Shown here: positions 8,700-17,264 of the stretch, piece after piece
How the letters are laid out: every line of letters starts with the position of its first letter
Numbering within the stretch: position 1 is the stretch's first letter
Assembly: GCF_026427775.1 (NCBI RefSeq)
Contig: NZ_CP044532.1
Location: 3,968,001 to 4,032,000 of the forward strand
Direction: 5' to 3'
Source: Arthrobacter sp. CDRTa11
GTDB lineage: Bacteria > Actinomycetota > Actinomycetes > Actinomycetales > Micrococcaceae
Length of the DNA stretch: 64,000 nucleotides
Notes under the pieces: model-generated
What the model saw: only the letters and a program-made list of their open reading frames with translations
What the model was told of the DNA's origin: nothing
The model's database searches: none
Made by a program: the position numbers and the translations under genes

Positions 8700-9122
8700 A
8701 TGACTGACATGTTCCTCGAGAAATTCCGCGCGCTTGTTCCGAAGTATCTCGAAGACGAATGGCAGGAAGAAGACGGGCTGCCCACAGAAGAGCTGGATGC
8801 AGCCCTCGCCGAACACCAATTCCAGGTTCCCCTGGTCCTGCGCGAGTTCTACCAGGCCCTCGGCGGCTGCGAGGACCTCATGGAGGCCTACCACTATTTC
8901 TGGGATCCGGAAGAGCTGGAAGTCGACGACGAAGGCTTCCTGATGTTCATGGAGGACGAGGAAGAGCAGTTCACCTGGGGTTTCCGCGTGGGCGACCTCA
9001 GCGTTCCCGATCCCATTGTGTGGCGCCGCAACAACGCCCGCGGCCAGTGGAAGAACGAAGAAGGAACCTTCTCCGAGTTCGTCTTCGACATGTTCGAGTG
9101 GGCCTTCAACGACGAAGACTAA
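8700..9122 (+). CDS. Small acidic protein, possible SUKH/SMI1-KNR4-like
   Basis: This 140-residue, strongly acidic protein is rich in Trp, Phe and Glu. The pattern LVLREFYQALGG near residues 45-56, followed by beta-rich and acidic segments, resembles SMI1/KNR4 (SUKH) domains, which are often immunity proteins to secreted toxins. No toxin gene lies beside it, so the immunity role is not supported by context. AGGATAAG precedes the ATG. It follows the UPF0126 gene by 14 bases and may be co-transcribed. The family call is tentative; an ordinary hypothetical protein is equally possible. Confidence 0.6.
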   Translation: MTDMFLEKFRALVPKYLEDEWQEEDGLPTEELDAALAEHQFQVPLVLREFYQALGGCEDLMEAYHYFWDPEELEVDDEGFLMFMEDEEEQFTWGFRVGDLSVPDPIVWRRNNARGQWKNEEGTFSEFVFDMFEWAFNDED

Positions 9123-9144
9123 GGGTTTCCGGGGCTGGGGCCCC

Positions 9145-9228
9145 GCCGTCGTGGGGCACTTCGACACGGACACGCCGCGCGCTGAGCCTGTTTCCGCGGT
9201 TACGCGCCCCAAAGTGCCCCACGACGGC
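9145..9228. repeat. Long inverted repeat, copy 1 of a repeated palindrome
   Basis: Two perfect 17-base arms (9145-9161 and 9212-9228) flank a 50-base centre. The inner sequence TGGGGCACTTCGACACGG and onward to CACGCCG is repeated exactly at 10142-10167. It lies between convergent genes, six bases past the stop of the AbiEi-like gene, and could act as a terminator or be a REP-like element. Confidence 0.85.
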
Positions 9229-9233
9229 GGCAC

Positions 9234-10070
9234 TTACTGTGCGCCGAAGGCTCCCCGCCGGCACAACTCCAGTACCGCCAACACGTCTGCCACCATCCGC
9301 TCAGGGTGATGGACGACGTGGTCATAACCGAATCTGAGGCCAAGCCGCCCGCCAATGAGGGTGGCGTTGTTGCGTTTTCGGTCCTTTTTAACTTGCCTCG
9401 GCTCCAGGTGCGTATTGCCGTCGGTTTCCACCACCAGGCACTCCTCAATGAGGAAGTCCACCTCGCCCACTCCCGGCAGTTCCACGTGCCTGCGGACATG
9501 CAGCCCCGCGCGCCGGAAGTGGTAGTTGGCCAGGACCTCCAGCAGGGAATCCGCCCGTGGGACCACGTTGTCCAGCACTGCGCGGGCGGGAGCGTTGCGG
9601 TTGCCGGGGAGCTTTCGCCGCAGGAAATCCAGGGTCACATCTCCCCGCTGAGCCGCACACTGAACCATGACCAGCGACTCCAGAGCCGGCAAGCACCACA
9701 GCGCATGAATAAGGACGTCAGCCAGACCCGCCACCGGCAGCCATGCATGGGCCGCGTGTGCACATCGGCCGTGGGTCAGCGTTCCCGGTGGGGTCTTCTT
9801 GTGCCCCGGGCTGAGGTGCACAGGACCTGGTTCGTGCAGTGTCCACAGCCGGTACGTGGGGGCAGCCGACAGACAGGTCAGCAGGGCGTTGTGCTTCAGC
9901 GCCAGGCCGAGCACACCCGCCTCCCGCGGCAAGCAGTAGATACCTCGGCGGATCCTGACGATGCGCCCGGCCGCCACTGCCTTGTCGAGGAACGTCCGCG
10001 AGAACCCGGCGCCACGGAGCGTCGCGGTCCGAGCGGCACCGCGCTGGGAGAGGAAGGTTTCAATATCCAT
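9234..10070 (-). CDS. Orphan AbiEi-N wing-helix plus nuclease-like (DUF559-type) protein
   Basis: The 278-residue protein has an N-terminal winged-helix region of the AbiEi antitoxin type (residues about 1-50, ending in VRIRRGIYCLP). The C-terminal segment (about 195-275) has a PD-(D/E)xK-like pattern: GVGEVDFLIEECLVVETDGN, then a His, a D.KR helix and LRFGYDHV. This resembles DUF559/Vsr-like domains. I chose the ATG at 10070; the longer ORF only translates the upstream repeat. No AbiEii toxin gene is nearby. The gene is bracketed by two copies of the same palindrome. A second gene of the same architecture is at 18143-19117. Its function is unknown; a DNA-binding or nicking role is inference. 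Confidence 0.7.
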   Translation of the reverse strand: MDIETFLSQRGAARTATLRGAGFSRTFLDKAVAAGRIVRIRRGIYCLPREAGVLGLALKHNALLTCLSAAPTYRLWTLHEPGPVHLSPGHKKTPPGTLTHGRCAHAAHAWLPVAGLADVLIHALWCLPALESLVMVQCAAQRGDVTLDFLRRKLPGNRNAPARAVLDNVVPRADSLLEVLANYHFRRAGLHVRRHVELPGVGEVDFLIEECLVVETDGNTHLEPRQVKKDRKRNNATLIGGRLGLRFGYDHVVHHPERMVADVLAVLELCRRGAFGAQ

Positions 10071-10140
10071 GCTTCCACCGTGGCCTTGGCTGCGGCAGGT
10101 GGGCAGTCCGGGATAGGGCCATGTGGACAAAGCAGCGGTC

Positions 10141-10217
10141 CTGGGGCACTTCGACACGGACACGCCGTAACTTCAGCGCCAAACGCCCTCAGATGGCCGC
10201 AATGTGCCCCACGAAGG
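10141..10217. repeat. Inverted repeat, copy 2 of the 9145-9228 element
   Basis: This copy is in the same orientation as copy 1 and shares 26 identical bases at 10142-10167. The right arm (10201-10217) differs at two of 17 positions from copy 1. It starts 71 bases upstream of the AbiEi-like gene start, so the gene lies between two direct copies of the element. Confidence 0.85.
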
Positions 10218-10478
10218 AAGCTGAAAACCTGTGACATCGGAAGTAACAACAGGCTTGCATCTTGTGACAAACCTGTCATAGACTGTTCACGGATCCGCTA
10301 AACGCCTCCGGCGGATTTGATGCGAACGGAGAAATAGCCTCGGTTCAATGCAACGTGATGACTCGTATCGTTGCAGCGAGCCGGGGCTATTCCGTTTAAG
10401 CCCACATTGTTAAGTCCAGCACACGCCAGCTGGATCCGCGCCGCCTAGGGATTCCAGGCGCGGAACTCCAGCGCGGGG
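10218..10478. other. Intergenic stretch with an imperfect long hairpin
   Basis: No supported gene. Positions 10331-10355 and 10369-10393 form an imperfect inverted repeat (20 of 25 matched) with a 13-base loop, a probable terminator or REP-like element. Around 10222-10280 there are pieces (AACCTGTGACAT, CTTGTGACA, AACCTGTCAT) that resemble the IS3 terminal repeat at 2108-2131. They may be a decayed IS end, but this is weak. Confidence 0.45.
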
Positions 10479-11579
10479 CTAGCTGGCCCGGTCAACCACT
10501 GCCAGGGCAAAGTTGGACAGCGAGGCCTTCACAACACCCTCGGGCAGCGGCGCCAGGGCAGCAATTGCTTCATCAGCCCAGCCGCGCGCCACGACCCATG
10601 ACTCGGCCGTGACAGGGTGTTCCCGCAGCCCGGCCACCGCGGCAGCCAGGGCAGAATCTGACGTGAGGTCGCCGTCGATAAGCTTCAAAAGTTCGACGGC
10701 GGACTGGTCACCGGACGCCGCATCCCGGCGCAGGAACAGAACCGGAAGCGTGGGCACACCTTCGCGCAGATCCGTGCCCGGGGACTTGCCGGACTTGACC
10801 TTGACGCCGGTGACATCAATGACGTCGTCGGCGAGCTGGAAGGCCACACCCACCTTTTCGCCGTACTCCACCAGCAGGTCCTCGTAGGCGGGATCGGCGC
10901 CGGCGAAGATGGCACCAAGTTGGCCCGATGCAGCCACCAGGGAGCCCGTCTTGTCCGCGATAACGGAGAGGTAGTGCTCCACCGGATCCTCGTCCGGGCG
11001 CGGCCCCACGGTTTCGTGGAGCTGGCCCAGGCAGAGCCGCTCGAACGTGCGGGCCTGGATGCCCAGGGCGCGGGAGCCAAGCTCGGACACCAGAATGGAG
11101 GCGCGGGCAAAGATGAGGTCGCCGGTCAGGACGGCCACGGAGTTTCCCCAGACCTCGTGGGCAGTGGGGGCGCCGCGGCGGAAGGGAGCCGAGTCCATCA
11201 CGTCATCGTGGTAGAGCGTGGCCAGGTGTGTCAGTTCCACCACCACGGCGGCCTGCACCACGGCGGGCAGGGAGGCGTCGCCAAGGTGGGCACACAGCAG
11301 CGTCAAGAGGGGACGGATGCGCTTGCCGCCGGCCTCCACCAGGTGACGCGACGTTGCGTCTGCCAGGGGATCGGAGTTGGCAATTGCTTCGCGCAGCTTC
11401 TTCTCCACCCGCGCCAGGTTGGTGGTGATGGCGGGGCCCAGCTCGGCATCCTCCGCGATGGCCGCGAAGCCTGCGGGCAGCTGAAGTCCCGTGGCAATGG
11501 CGGTGGTGTTGAGGCTGGGTTCGGAGTCCGGCAGGCCGTGCCCGGCGTGCGTCCAGCTGTGGTCTGCGGAGTTGGTCAC
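10479..11579 (-). CDS. Polyprenyl (trans) diphosphate synthase for menaquinone side chain
   Basis: This all-trans prenyl transferase condenses isopentenyl diphosphate onto an allylic primer to make the long menaquinone tail. The two Asp-rich motifs are YHDDVMD at about 134-140 and QLADDVIDV at about 256-264, the second starting a slightly unusual DDVID form. GGKRIRP at about 84-90 is the substrate-binding motif. The 366 residues include about 40 extra N-terminal residues. The GTG start overlaps the stop of the upstream reductase gene as GTGA, so the two are coupled. Linkage to menJ-like and menG genes mirrors the mycobacterial grcC1-menJ-ubiE region and supports the menaquinone role. Product chain length cannot be told. 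Confidence 0.88.
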   Translation of the reverse strand: MTNSADHSWTHAGHGLPDSEPSLNTTAIATGLQLPAGFAAIAEDAELGPAITTNLARVEKKLREAIANSDPLADATSRHLVEAGGKRIRPLLTLLCAHLGDASLPAVVQAAVVVELTHLATLYHDDVMDSAPFRRGAPTAHEVWGNSVAVLTGDLIFARASILVSELGSRALGIQARTFERLCLGQLHETVGPRPDEDPVEHYLSVIADKTGSLVAASGQLGAIFAGADPAYEDLLVEYGEKVGVAFQLADDVIDVTGVKVKSGKSPGTDLREGVPTLPVLFLRRDAASGDQSAVELLKLIDGDLTSDSALAAAVAGLREHPVTAESWVVARGWADEAIAALAPLPEGVVKASLSNFALAVVDRAS

Positions 11580-12919
11580 GGGTTAACCCTAACTTTTTGT
11601 TGCGGATACCGCTGATTCGAGTCTGTTGGGGTGCGCGAAGCTGTGTTGGAGGTGGCAGGAACCAGCGACTCCAGGACACGGATGGCCCGGTCCTCGAAGC
11701 CCTTGGCGGCGGGGTCTGTGAGGTTGGCCAGCAGCCGCACCACAAACCTCATCAGGACCGGGATGGGCATCCCGGTCCGCAGCGCTAGTTTCATCACGGC
11801 GGGCTTTCCGATCAGCGCGGCAAACGCCCTGCCCAGCGTGAAGTGCGAGCCCCACTGGTTCCGCACATAGCCGGCGTACCCCGCAAGGTGCGCGTCGGCG
11901 TCGTACGTTCCGCCCGCCGCGAAAGAGCGTGAGGAGGCGTCAGTGATGAACTCGGCCGCAAAGCGCGCGGACTCCATGGCGTAGGAGATGCCCTCACCGT
12001 TGAAAGGGGACACCATGCCGCCGGCGTCGCCCAGGAGCAGGAGGCCGGGCGAGTAATGCGGGGTGCGGTTGAAGCCCATGGGCAGCGCGGCGCCGCGGAT
12101 CTCCCCCACCTGGTTGTCAGGGGTGAAGCCCCACTCGGCGGGCATGCCGGCGGTCCATTCGCGCAGGACCTGCTTGTAATCCAGCTTGCCGAATTCCTTG
12201 GACGAGTTCAGGATGCCCAGGCCCACGTTGGAGGTGCCGTCGCCGACGCCGAAGACCCAGCCGTAGCCGGGGAGCAGGCTGCCGTCGCGGCCCGGGAGTT
12301 CCAGCCAGCCTTCCATCCAGTCGTCGTCGTGGCGCGGGGAGGTGAAGTAGGTGCGGACTGCCACGCCCAGGGGACGGTCGTCACGCTTCTGGATTCCCAG
12401 CGATACCGCGGTCCGGGTGGAGTTGCCGTCCGCGGCGAGGACGACGTCGGCACTGAACTCGCGCGTCTCCCCCGTCTTCCGTCCGGACTCGTCCAGCAGC
12501 GCTGCGCGGACACCGGTCACGCGGCCGTCCTCGTTGCGCATGGCTTCGGTGACGCTGTGCCGCTCCAGGATCTCGGCCCCGGCGGCCTGCGCATGGCGGG
12601 CCAGTTCCTCGTCGAAGCCCAGGCGGGTGCGGATCAGGCCATACTGCGGAAAGTCGCTGACCTCGGGCCAGGGCAGCTCGATGGTACGCCCGCCCGCGAT
12701 CAGGCGCAGGCCCTTGTTGCGGCGCCAGCCATCCGACTCAGGGTGCGGCAGGCCCAGCTTCTGGATCTCACGGACAGCGCGCGGGGTGAGGCCGTCGCCG
12801 CAGACCTTCTCGCGCGGGAAGCTGGTCTTCTCCAGGACGGTCACGGAAATGCCCGCCCGGGCAAGGTAGTACGCAGCGGTGGAGCCGGCCGGCCCCGCGC
12901 CGACAATCAGAACATTCAC
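11576..12919 (-). CDS. menJ: FAD-dependent geranylgeranyl-reductase-type menaquinone reductase (MenJ-like)
   Basis: The 447-residue flavoprotein starts with the dinucleotide-binding GAGPAGSTAAYYLARAG at about residues 7-23. It then has the family marker REKVCGDGLTP at about 36-46 and the second FAD motif GDAGGMVSPFNGEGI in the C-terminal half. In mycobacteria the equivalent enzyme saturates one isoprene of the menaquinone tail. Here the gene lies between menG (5 bases downstream of its stop) and the polyprenyl synthase (4-base GTGA overlap), which supports that role over chlorophyll or archaeal-lipid reductases. The membrane-associated location is family knowledge. The symbol follows the mycobacterial gene. 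Confidence 0.85.
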   Translation of the reverse strand: MNVLIVGAGPAGSTAAYYLARAGISVTVLEKTSFPREKVCGDGLTPRAVREIQKLGLPHPESDGWRRNKGLRLIAGGRTIELPWPEVSDFPQYGLIRTRLGFDEELARHAQAAGAEILERHSVTEAMRNEDGRVTGVRAALLDESGRKTGETREFSADVVLAADGNSTRTAVSLGIQKRDDRPLGVAVRTYFTSPRHDDDWMEGWLELPGRDGSLLPGYGWVFGVGDGTSNVGLGILNSSKEFGKLDYKQVLREWTAGMPAEWGFTPDNQVGEIRGAALPMGFNRTPHYSPGLLLLGDAGGMVSPFNGEGISYAMESARFAAEFITDASSRSFAAGGTYDADAHLAGYAGYVRNQWGSHFTLGRAFAALIGKPAVMKLALRTGMPIPVLMRFVVRLLANLTDPAAKGFEDRAIRVLESLVPATSNTASRTPTDSNQRYPQQKVRVNP

Positions 12920-12924
12920 ACCGG

Positions 12925-13722
12925 TCAGCGCGGGCTGCGCGTGATGTTGCGGCGGAGCTTGGCGACGGGACCCTTGTTCGCGGCGATGGCGGCAGCAGCG
13001 GCGTCGGGCCCTGCCGTGTCCGACGAAGCCGGCTTGAACGCGCGGTGCACCGCCACGATCCCGCCGGTGAGGTTGCGGTAGGTCACGTTTTCCCAGCCGG
13101 ATTCCTGCAGCCAGGCCGCCAGGTGGTCCTGGTCAGGCCAGGCGCGAATGGACTCGGCCAGGTAAACGTAGGCGTCCGGGTTGGAGGCCACCTTCACGGC
13201 GATGGCAGGCAGCGCACGCATCAGGTACTCGGTGTACAGGTTGCGCCAGAGCGGCACCACGGGCTGGGAGAACTCGGCGATGACCAGCTTGCCGCCGGGC
13301 TTGGTGACGCGGAGCATCTCGGCAAGGGCCTTCTTGGGCTCGTTGACGTTGCGCAGCCCGAACGAGATGGTGCTGGCGTCAAAGGTGTTGTCCGCGAAGG
13401 GAAGGTTGGTGGCGTCACCGGCGATGAAGTCAATGTCCGGGCGGCGCCGCTTGCCCACCTTGAGCATTCCGAGGGAGAAGTCGCAGGCCACCACGTCTAT
13501 GCCTTCGTCGGCATATGGCTCGCTGGAGGTGCCCGTTCCCGCAGCCAGGTCAAGCACCCGTTGGCCCCGCGAGACCTCCATCGCTTCCACCACAACCTTG
13601 CGCCAGCGGCGGGTCTGCCCCATGGAGAGGACATCGTTGACGACGTCGTATTTAGGTGCGACGTCGTCAAACATCGTGGCTACTTCGTCCGGACGCTTAT
13701 CCAAGGATGCTCGGTTCACCAT
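12925..13722 (-). CDS. menG: Demethylmenaquinone methyltransferase MenG (UbiE family)
   Basis: MenG makes the last step of menaquinone synthesis, SAM-dependent C-methylation of demethylmenaquinone. The UbiE signature is present: [17 protein letters not shown] at about 25-41, SAM motif [11 protein letters not shown] at about 57-67, then FGLRNV at about 123-128 and a [12 protein letters not shown] segment. The length of 265 residues includes an Ala-rich tail of about 30 residues not needed for the fold. It is the first gene of the menG-menJ-polyprenyl synthase operon. It is divergent from menF with 132 bases between, where clustered GTACT repeats lie. Confidence 0.93.
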   Translation of the reverse strand: MVNRASLDKRPDEVATMFDDVAPKYDVVNDVLSMGQTRRWRKVVVEAMEVSRGQRVLDLAAGTGTSSEPYADEGIDVVACDFSLGMLKVGKRRRPDIDFIAGDATNLPFADNTFDASTISFGLRNVNEPKKALAEMLRVTKPGGKLVIAEFSQPVVPLWRNLYTEYLMRALPAIAVKVASNPDAYVYLAESIRAWPDQDHLAAWLQESGWENVTYRNLTGGIVAVHRAFKPASSDTAGPDAAAAAIAANKGPVAKLRRNITRSPR

Positions 13723-13802
13723 GACATTGTCTCAAACGTTAGGCGGGCCGACGAACCACGCGGAATTCGGCCGGCTTTACGGCTGGTTGATTGCGCTTAT
13801 GG

Positions 13803-13843
13803 GTACTTAGAGGTACTGAGCATAGGCAGTACTTTCAAGTACT
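13803..13843. promoter_or_regulatory. Two 10-base-spaced GTACT pairs in the menG/menF divergent promoter
   Basis: GTACT occurs at 13803, 13813, 13829 and 13839: two pairs with 10-base spacing, one helical turn. The second pair forms the perfect palindrome AGTACTTTCAAGTACT at 13828-13843, ending 12 bases before the menF ATG. It is a candidate operator; the regulator is unknown. Confidence 0.5.
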
Positions 13844-13854
13844 GTTGAGCAATC

Positions 13855-15264
13855 ATGACGAGCACGTTCCGCACCGGCGTTATCAAAACCCTGACGATCC
13901 CCCTGGATGGCACAGCATCTCCCGGGGGGCTGCCGCAGTTTCTGGTCCGGGACGACGTCCTTTGCTGGACCCGGCGCGAAGCCGGACTGGTGGGATTCGG
14001 GGAGATCACCCGGTTTACCGCCACCGGCCCGGACCGCTTCCTCGAAGCCGACATCTGGTGGCGCCACCTGGTCCTGGAAGCCAACATCACCGACGCCGTT
14101 GAGCTCCCCGGCACGGGCCCCGTCGCCTTCGGCTCCTTTGCCTTTTCCAAGAAATCGGCCCACGAGTCCCGCTTGATTGTGCCGGAGATTGTGGTGGGGG
14201 TCCGTGACGGCAGTTACTGGCTCACCCAGTTAACGTTCGACGACGGCGAACTCACCGAGGCGGGCGCCCTCGCTGCCCTGGAACGCTGGCTGAGCGGCGG
14301 CAGCTCTGCTGTGTCCCTCGCCTCCTCTCCTGGCGATGCGCCCGGTAGTGACGCCCCCAGCGGTGACCTTCCCGCAAAGGCAGGCGCCGCCGTCGTACGT
14401 CCCCTGCCTTTGGCTGCCGGCGCAACACTGCACACTGGCTCGCTCAGCGAGGAAGACTGGATGGCCGCCGTCGCCGCCGGGGTGGCCGAAATCCAGACCG
14501 GTGCCCTCGAAAAACTGGTGCTGGCGCGAGACATTGTGGCCACCGTTCCAACCGGCGTCAATGCTGCCCAAGTGCTCCGCGAACTGTCCGCGCGCTACCG
14601 CGAATGCTGGACGTACGGGGTGGACGGGCTGGTGGGGGCCACGCCGGAGATGCTGATCCAGGTGGAGGGCCGCACCGCCCAGGCGCGCGTGCTGGCGGGG
14701 ACCCTGGACCGCCGCGACGCGCATGGCGAGGCCGGCATCCCCATGGAATACGCCGAACGGGTCCTGGCCGGGTCCGAGAAGCAGCGGCACGAGCACGAGA
14801 TCGCCATCCAGTCGCTGACGTCCCAGCTGGCGCCGTTCTCCGAGGCCATGAACGCGCACGACGAACCGTTTATTTTGGAGCTCCCCAACGTGTGGCACCT
14901 GGCGTCGGACGTGAAGGCTGAGCTGACCGAGGTAGAGGGCCACGTGCCCACCTGTCTGGCCCTGATCAACGCGCTGCACCCCACGGCGGCCGTGTGCGGA
15001 ACCCCCACGCTGGTTGCCGGGGCGCTCATCCGCAAACTCGAACACCTGGACCGCGGCCCTTATGCGGGGCCGGTGGGGTGGCTGGACGCGGCGGGCAACG
15101 GCGAGTGGGGCATTGCCCTGCGCGGCGCCGTCATCGAGGACCCGCATACCGTGCGGCTGTACGCCGGCTGCGGGATCGTGGACGGCTCCCAGCCCGAGGC
15201 GGAGCTCGCCGAAACCTGGGCCAAGTTCCGGCCGATGCTCGAGTCGCTGGGCATCAACAGCTAA
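13855..15264 (+). CDS. menF: Isochorismate synthase MenF
   Basis: The enzyme converts chorismate to isochorismate, the first committed step to menaquinone. The 469-residue protein has the chorismate-binding domain in its C-terminal half: GATPEMLI at about 262-269, then HPTAAVCGTPT at about 375-385, then GPVGWLDAAGNGEW and YAGCGIVDGSQPEAE. An N-terminal region of about 170 residues precedes a linker rich in Ala, Gly and Ser (about 150-180). An entC-type siderophore role is possible in principle. The divergent menG and the many other men genes in the window favour menaquinone. The gene ends just before a long perfect inverted repeat. Confidence 0.9.
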   Translation: MTSTFRTGVIKTLTIPLDGTASPGGLPQFLVRDDVLCWTRREAGLVGFGEITRFTATGPDRFLEADIWWRHLVLEANITDAVELPGTGPVAFGSFAFSKKSAHESRLIVPEIVVGVRDGSYWLTQLTFDDGELTEAGALAALERWLSGGSSAVSLASSPGDAPGSDAPSGDLPAKAGAAVVRPLPLAAGATLHTGSLSEEDWMAAVAAGVAEIQTGALEKLVLARDIVATVPTGVNAAQVLRELSARYRECWTYGVDGLVGATPEMLIQVEGRTAQARVLAGTLDRRDAHGEAGIPMEYAERVLAGSEKQRHEHEIAIQSLTSQLAPFSEAMNAHDEPFILELPNVWHLASDVKAELTEVEGHVPTCLALINALHPTAAVCGTPTLVAGALIRKLEHLDRGPYAGPVGWLDAAGNGEWGIALRGAVIEDPHTVRLYAGCGIVDGSQPEAELAETWAKFRPMLESLGINS

Positions 15265-15296
15265 CGCTCCGCCCCCAACTCCCCCGCCCCCACACA

Positions 15297-15362
15297 CCCA
15301 ACTGGGTAGCGCTATCTGTCGTTTTGACGGCCCATAACGACAGATAGCGCTACCCAGTTGGG
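15297..15362. repeat. 27-bp perfect inverted repeat after menF
   Basis: The arms 15297-15323 and 15336-15362 are perfect complements of 27 bases around a 12-base loop. There is no T-tract typical of an intrinsic terminator. The outer half (CCCAACTGGGTAGC) recurs in the element at 38312-38378, so this is a member of a dispersed repeat family that may also end transcription. Confidence 0.85.
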
Positions 15363-15526
15363 AGGAGTCCGGGATGCGAGACACTCCCATGTTCTTTGGG
15401 CTTGATTTCAGCCGTGATTTAGTTATCCAATAGTGAAACTAAGTTTCCTGTGATGCACATCTCGTATTCGGGCTACACTATGAACCGATTTAGTACCGCA
15501 TACTCCTGCAACAAAAGGTAAGAAAC

Positions 15527-16330
15527 ATGCAGCTCAAGTCCCTGGCCACGGCCAAAATTGCCGCCAAGGCAGCAGCAATCCTCGCCGCCGGTGCCCTCAC
15601 CCTCACGGCATGCGGCGGCGGAAGCACCACACCGGCAGCCACCGAGGGCGGTGTTAAGCTCATCAACTCCGGCAAGCTTACGGTCTGCTCCGACATCCCC
15701 TACGAGCCCTTCGAATTCGAGAAGGACGGCGAGACGGTGGGCTACGACATCGACATCGCCAAGGAAATTGCCAAGGACCTCGACGCCGAACTGAGCATCG
15801 TGGACAGCTCCTTCGAAGCGATCGAAACCGGCACCGCCCTCACCCAGTGCGATGTGTCCATCTCCTCGATCTCCATCACGGAAACCCGCAAGGCAGTGAT
15901 GGACTTCTCCACGCCGTACCTTGATGACGACCTCGCCCTCGTGGCCAGCAACAAGTCGGGCATCAACAGCCTGGACGATGCCAAGGGTAAGAAGGTAGGC
16001 GTGCAGCAGGCCACCACCGGAGCGGATTACGCCACCGAGAAGGGGATCGACGCCCAGCAGTTCGAGGACACCGGCCTCCTGGTCCAGGCACTCAAAGCCG
16101 GAACCATTGACGCCGCGCTGGGCAACCAGTCCGTCCTCGGCTACGCCATCAAGGATGACAACGATTTCGAGAGCGTGGAGAAGTTTGCCACCGGCGAGAA
16201 GCTCGGAGTCGCCATCAAGAAGGGCGACAAGGCCATGGCCGAGAGCGTCAACGTCACGCTGGAGCGCCTCACGGACGACGGCACGCTGGAGAAGTTCAGG
16301 ACAACCTGGTTCGGCGACACCGCCAAGTAA
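15527..16330 (+). CDS. Amino-acid ABC transporter substrate-binding lipoprotein
   Basis: The 267-residue protein has a lipoprotein signal peptide whose lipobox LTACGG places the acylated Cys at about residue 29. A type 3 (glutamate/polar amino acid) solute-binding domain follows: SDIPYEPFEFEKDG at about 60-73, SISSISITETRKAVMDFSTPY at about 110-130, and a C-terminal LEKFRTTWFGD typical of the family. It would capture the amino acid outside the membrane for the permease and ATPase encoded next. AAAAGGTAAG precedes the ATG. The likely ligand class is a polar or acidic amino acid; the exact one is unknown. A strong hairpin separates it from the permease gene. Confidence 0.9.
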   Translation: MQLKSLATAKIAAKAAAILAAGALTLTACGGGSTTPAATEGGVKLINSGKLTVCSDIPYEPFEFEKDGETVGYDIDIAKEIAKDLDAELSIVDSSFEAIETGTALTQCDVSISSISITETRKAVMDFSTPYLDDDLALVASNKSGINSLDDAKGKKVGVQQATTGADYATEKGIDAQQFEDTGLLVQALKAGTIDAALGNQSVLGYAIKDDNDFESVEKFATGEKLGVAIKKGDKAMAESVNVTLERLTDDGTLEKFRTTWFGDTAK

Positions 16331-16391
16331 CGGGCTTTCCGGCCTTATCCAGGCCGGCCTGAGACCTTCGCAGCCCTGAGAACTACGCAGT

Positions 16392-16433
16392 TGGGGCCCC
16401 GGACGAGCTGTACCCCACCCGTCCGGGGCCCCA
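16392..16433 (+). terminator. Strong hairpin between binding-protein and permease genes
   Basis: TGGGGCCCCGGAC at 16392-16404 pairs perfectly with GTCCGGGGCCCCA at 16421-16433 across a 16-base loop. Located between the binding-protein gene and the permease gene, it may end most transcripts or protect the 3' end, so that binding protein exceeds transporter. Confidence 0.7.
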
Positions 16434-16460
16434 GCCACGCACAACGAATGTGAGCACCCC

Positions 16461-17252
16461 TTGGCAATGACCGCACGTGAACGGGCCAGAGTGAGCCTGT
16501 ACGTCCAGGCCGGAATCTTTATTGTGGCCGTGGCCGCGCTGATTCTGGCCACCGACTGGGAGACGATCGGAAACAGCGTCTTCAACTTCGGCAAGATCGA
16601 TCCGATGTTCCCCAACATCTTCATAATCGGCCTGAAAAACACCCTGATCTACACGTTCCTGGGCTTCGTCGTGGGCCTCTCCGGCGGCCTGGTCCTGGCG
16701 CTGATGAAGCTCTCCAGCTTCCCGGTGTACCGCTGGATCGCCACCGGCTACATCGAGTTCTTCCGCGGCATCCCGGCCCTGCTGGTGTTCATCGCTTTCG
16801 GTTACGGTGTCCCGCTGGCCTTCGGCGTCTCCTGGAACGTCACCATTGTGGTGATGGTCTCGCTGGGCATGGTGGCCGCGGCGTACATCGCCGAAACCCT
16901 CCGCGCCGGACTGCAGGCTGTGCCCAAGGGCCAGCTGGAAGCCGCCCGCTCGCTCGGCATGCCGCAGTGGCGCGCCATGGTCTCCATCGTCATCCCGCAG
17001 GCCTTCAAGATTGTGCTGCCGCCGCTGACCAACGAGGTCATCCTGCTGACCAAGGATTCCTCGCTGATCTACGTCCTGGGCCTGACCGCCTCGCAGTACG
17101 AGCTCACCAAATTCGGCCGCGACGGCATCTCCAGCCTGGGTGCCGGCCTGACGCCGCTCCTGGTGGCCGGCGCCTTCTACCTGGTCATCACCATCCCGCT
17201 GAGCCTCCTGGCCCGGAAGTTCGAAAGCCGCTCCGCGCGGACCAAGCGATAG
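16461..17252 (+). CDS. Amino-acid ABC transporter permease
   Basis: This polytopic membrane protein of about 263 residues has five to six hydrophobic segments, with the HisM/GlnP-type region EFFRGIPALLVFIAF at about 99-113. The EAA loop EAARSLGMPQWRAMVSIVIPQA, at about 159-180, contacts the ATPase. A single permease suggests a homodimer. The start is uncertain: TTG at 16461 or ATG at 16467, with no clear RBS. It follows the lipoprotein gene after a hairpin and precedes the ATPase gene by 12 bases. Confidence 0.88.
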   Translation: MAMTARERARVSLYVQAGIFIVAVAALILATDWETIGNSVFNFGKIDPMFPNIFIIGLKNTLIYTFLGFVVGLSGGLVLALMKLSSFPVYRWIATGYIEFFRGIPALLVFIAFGYGVPLAFGVSWNVTIVVMVSLGMVAAAYIAETLRAGLQAVPKGQLEAARSLGMPQWRAMVSIVIPQAFKIVLPPLTNEVILLTKDSSLIYVLGLTASQYELTKFGRDGISSLGAGLTPLLVAGAFYLVITIPLSLLARKFESRSARTKR

Positions 17253-17264
17253 GCAGGGAAGTCA

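Noticed and set aside
9234..10070. Complete AbiE toxin-antitoxin pair
   Set aside because: Only the AbiEi-like N-terminal domain is present; no AbiEii nucleotidyltransferase gene lies on either side, and the C-terminus is nuclease-like. The same holds for 18143-19117.
10222..10280. Solo terminal repeat of the IS3 element
   Set aside because: Only short scattered matches (CTTGTGACA, AACCTGT) to the IS ends; too weak to call an insertion or excision scar.
14230..15390. Long minus-strand frame of 386 codons opposite menF
   Set aside because: It is a GC-skew shadow of menF: no family features, no RBS, and the plus-strand frame is clearly isochorismate synthase.
15473..16642. Minus-strand frame of 389 codons opposite the ABC binding protein
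   Set aside because: The plus strand encodes a clear lipoprotein solute-binding protein; the minus frame spans two genes and has no domain.
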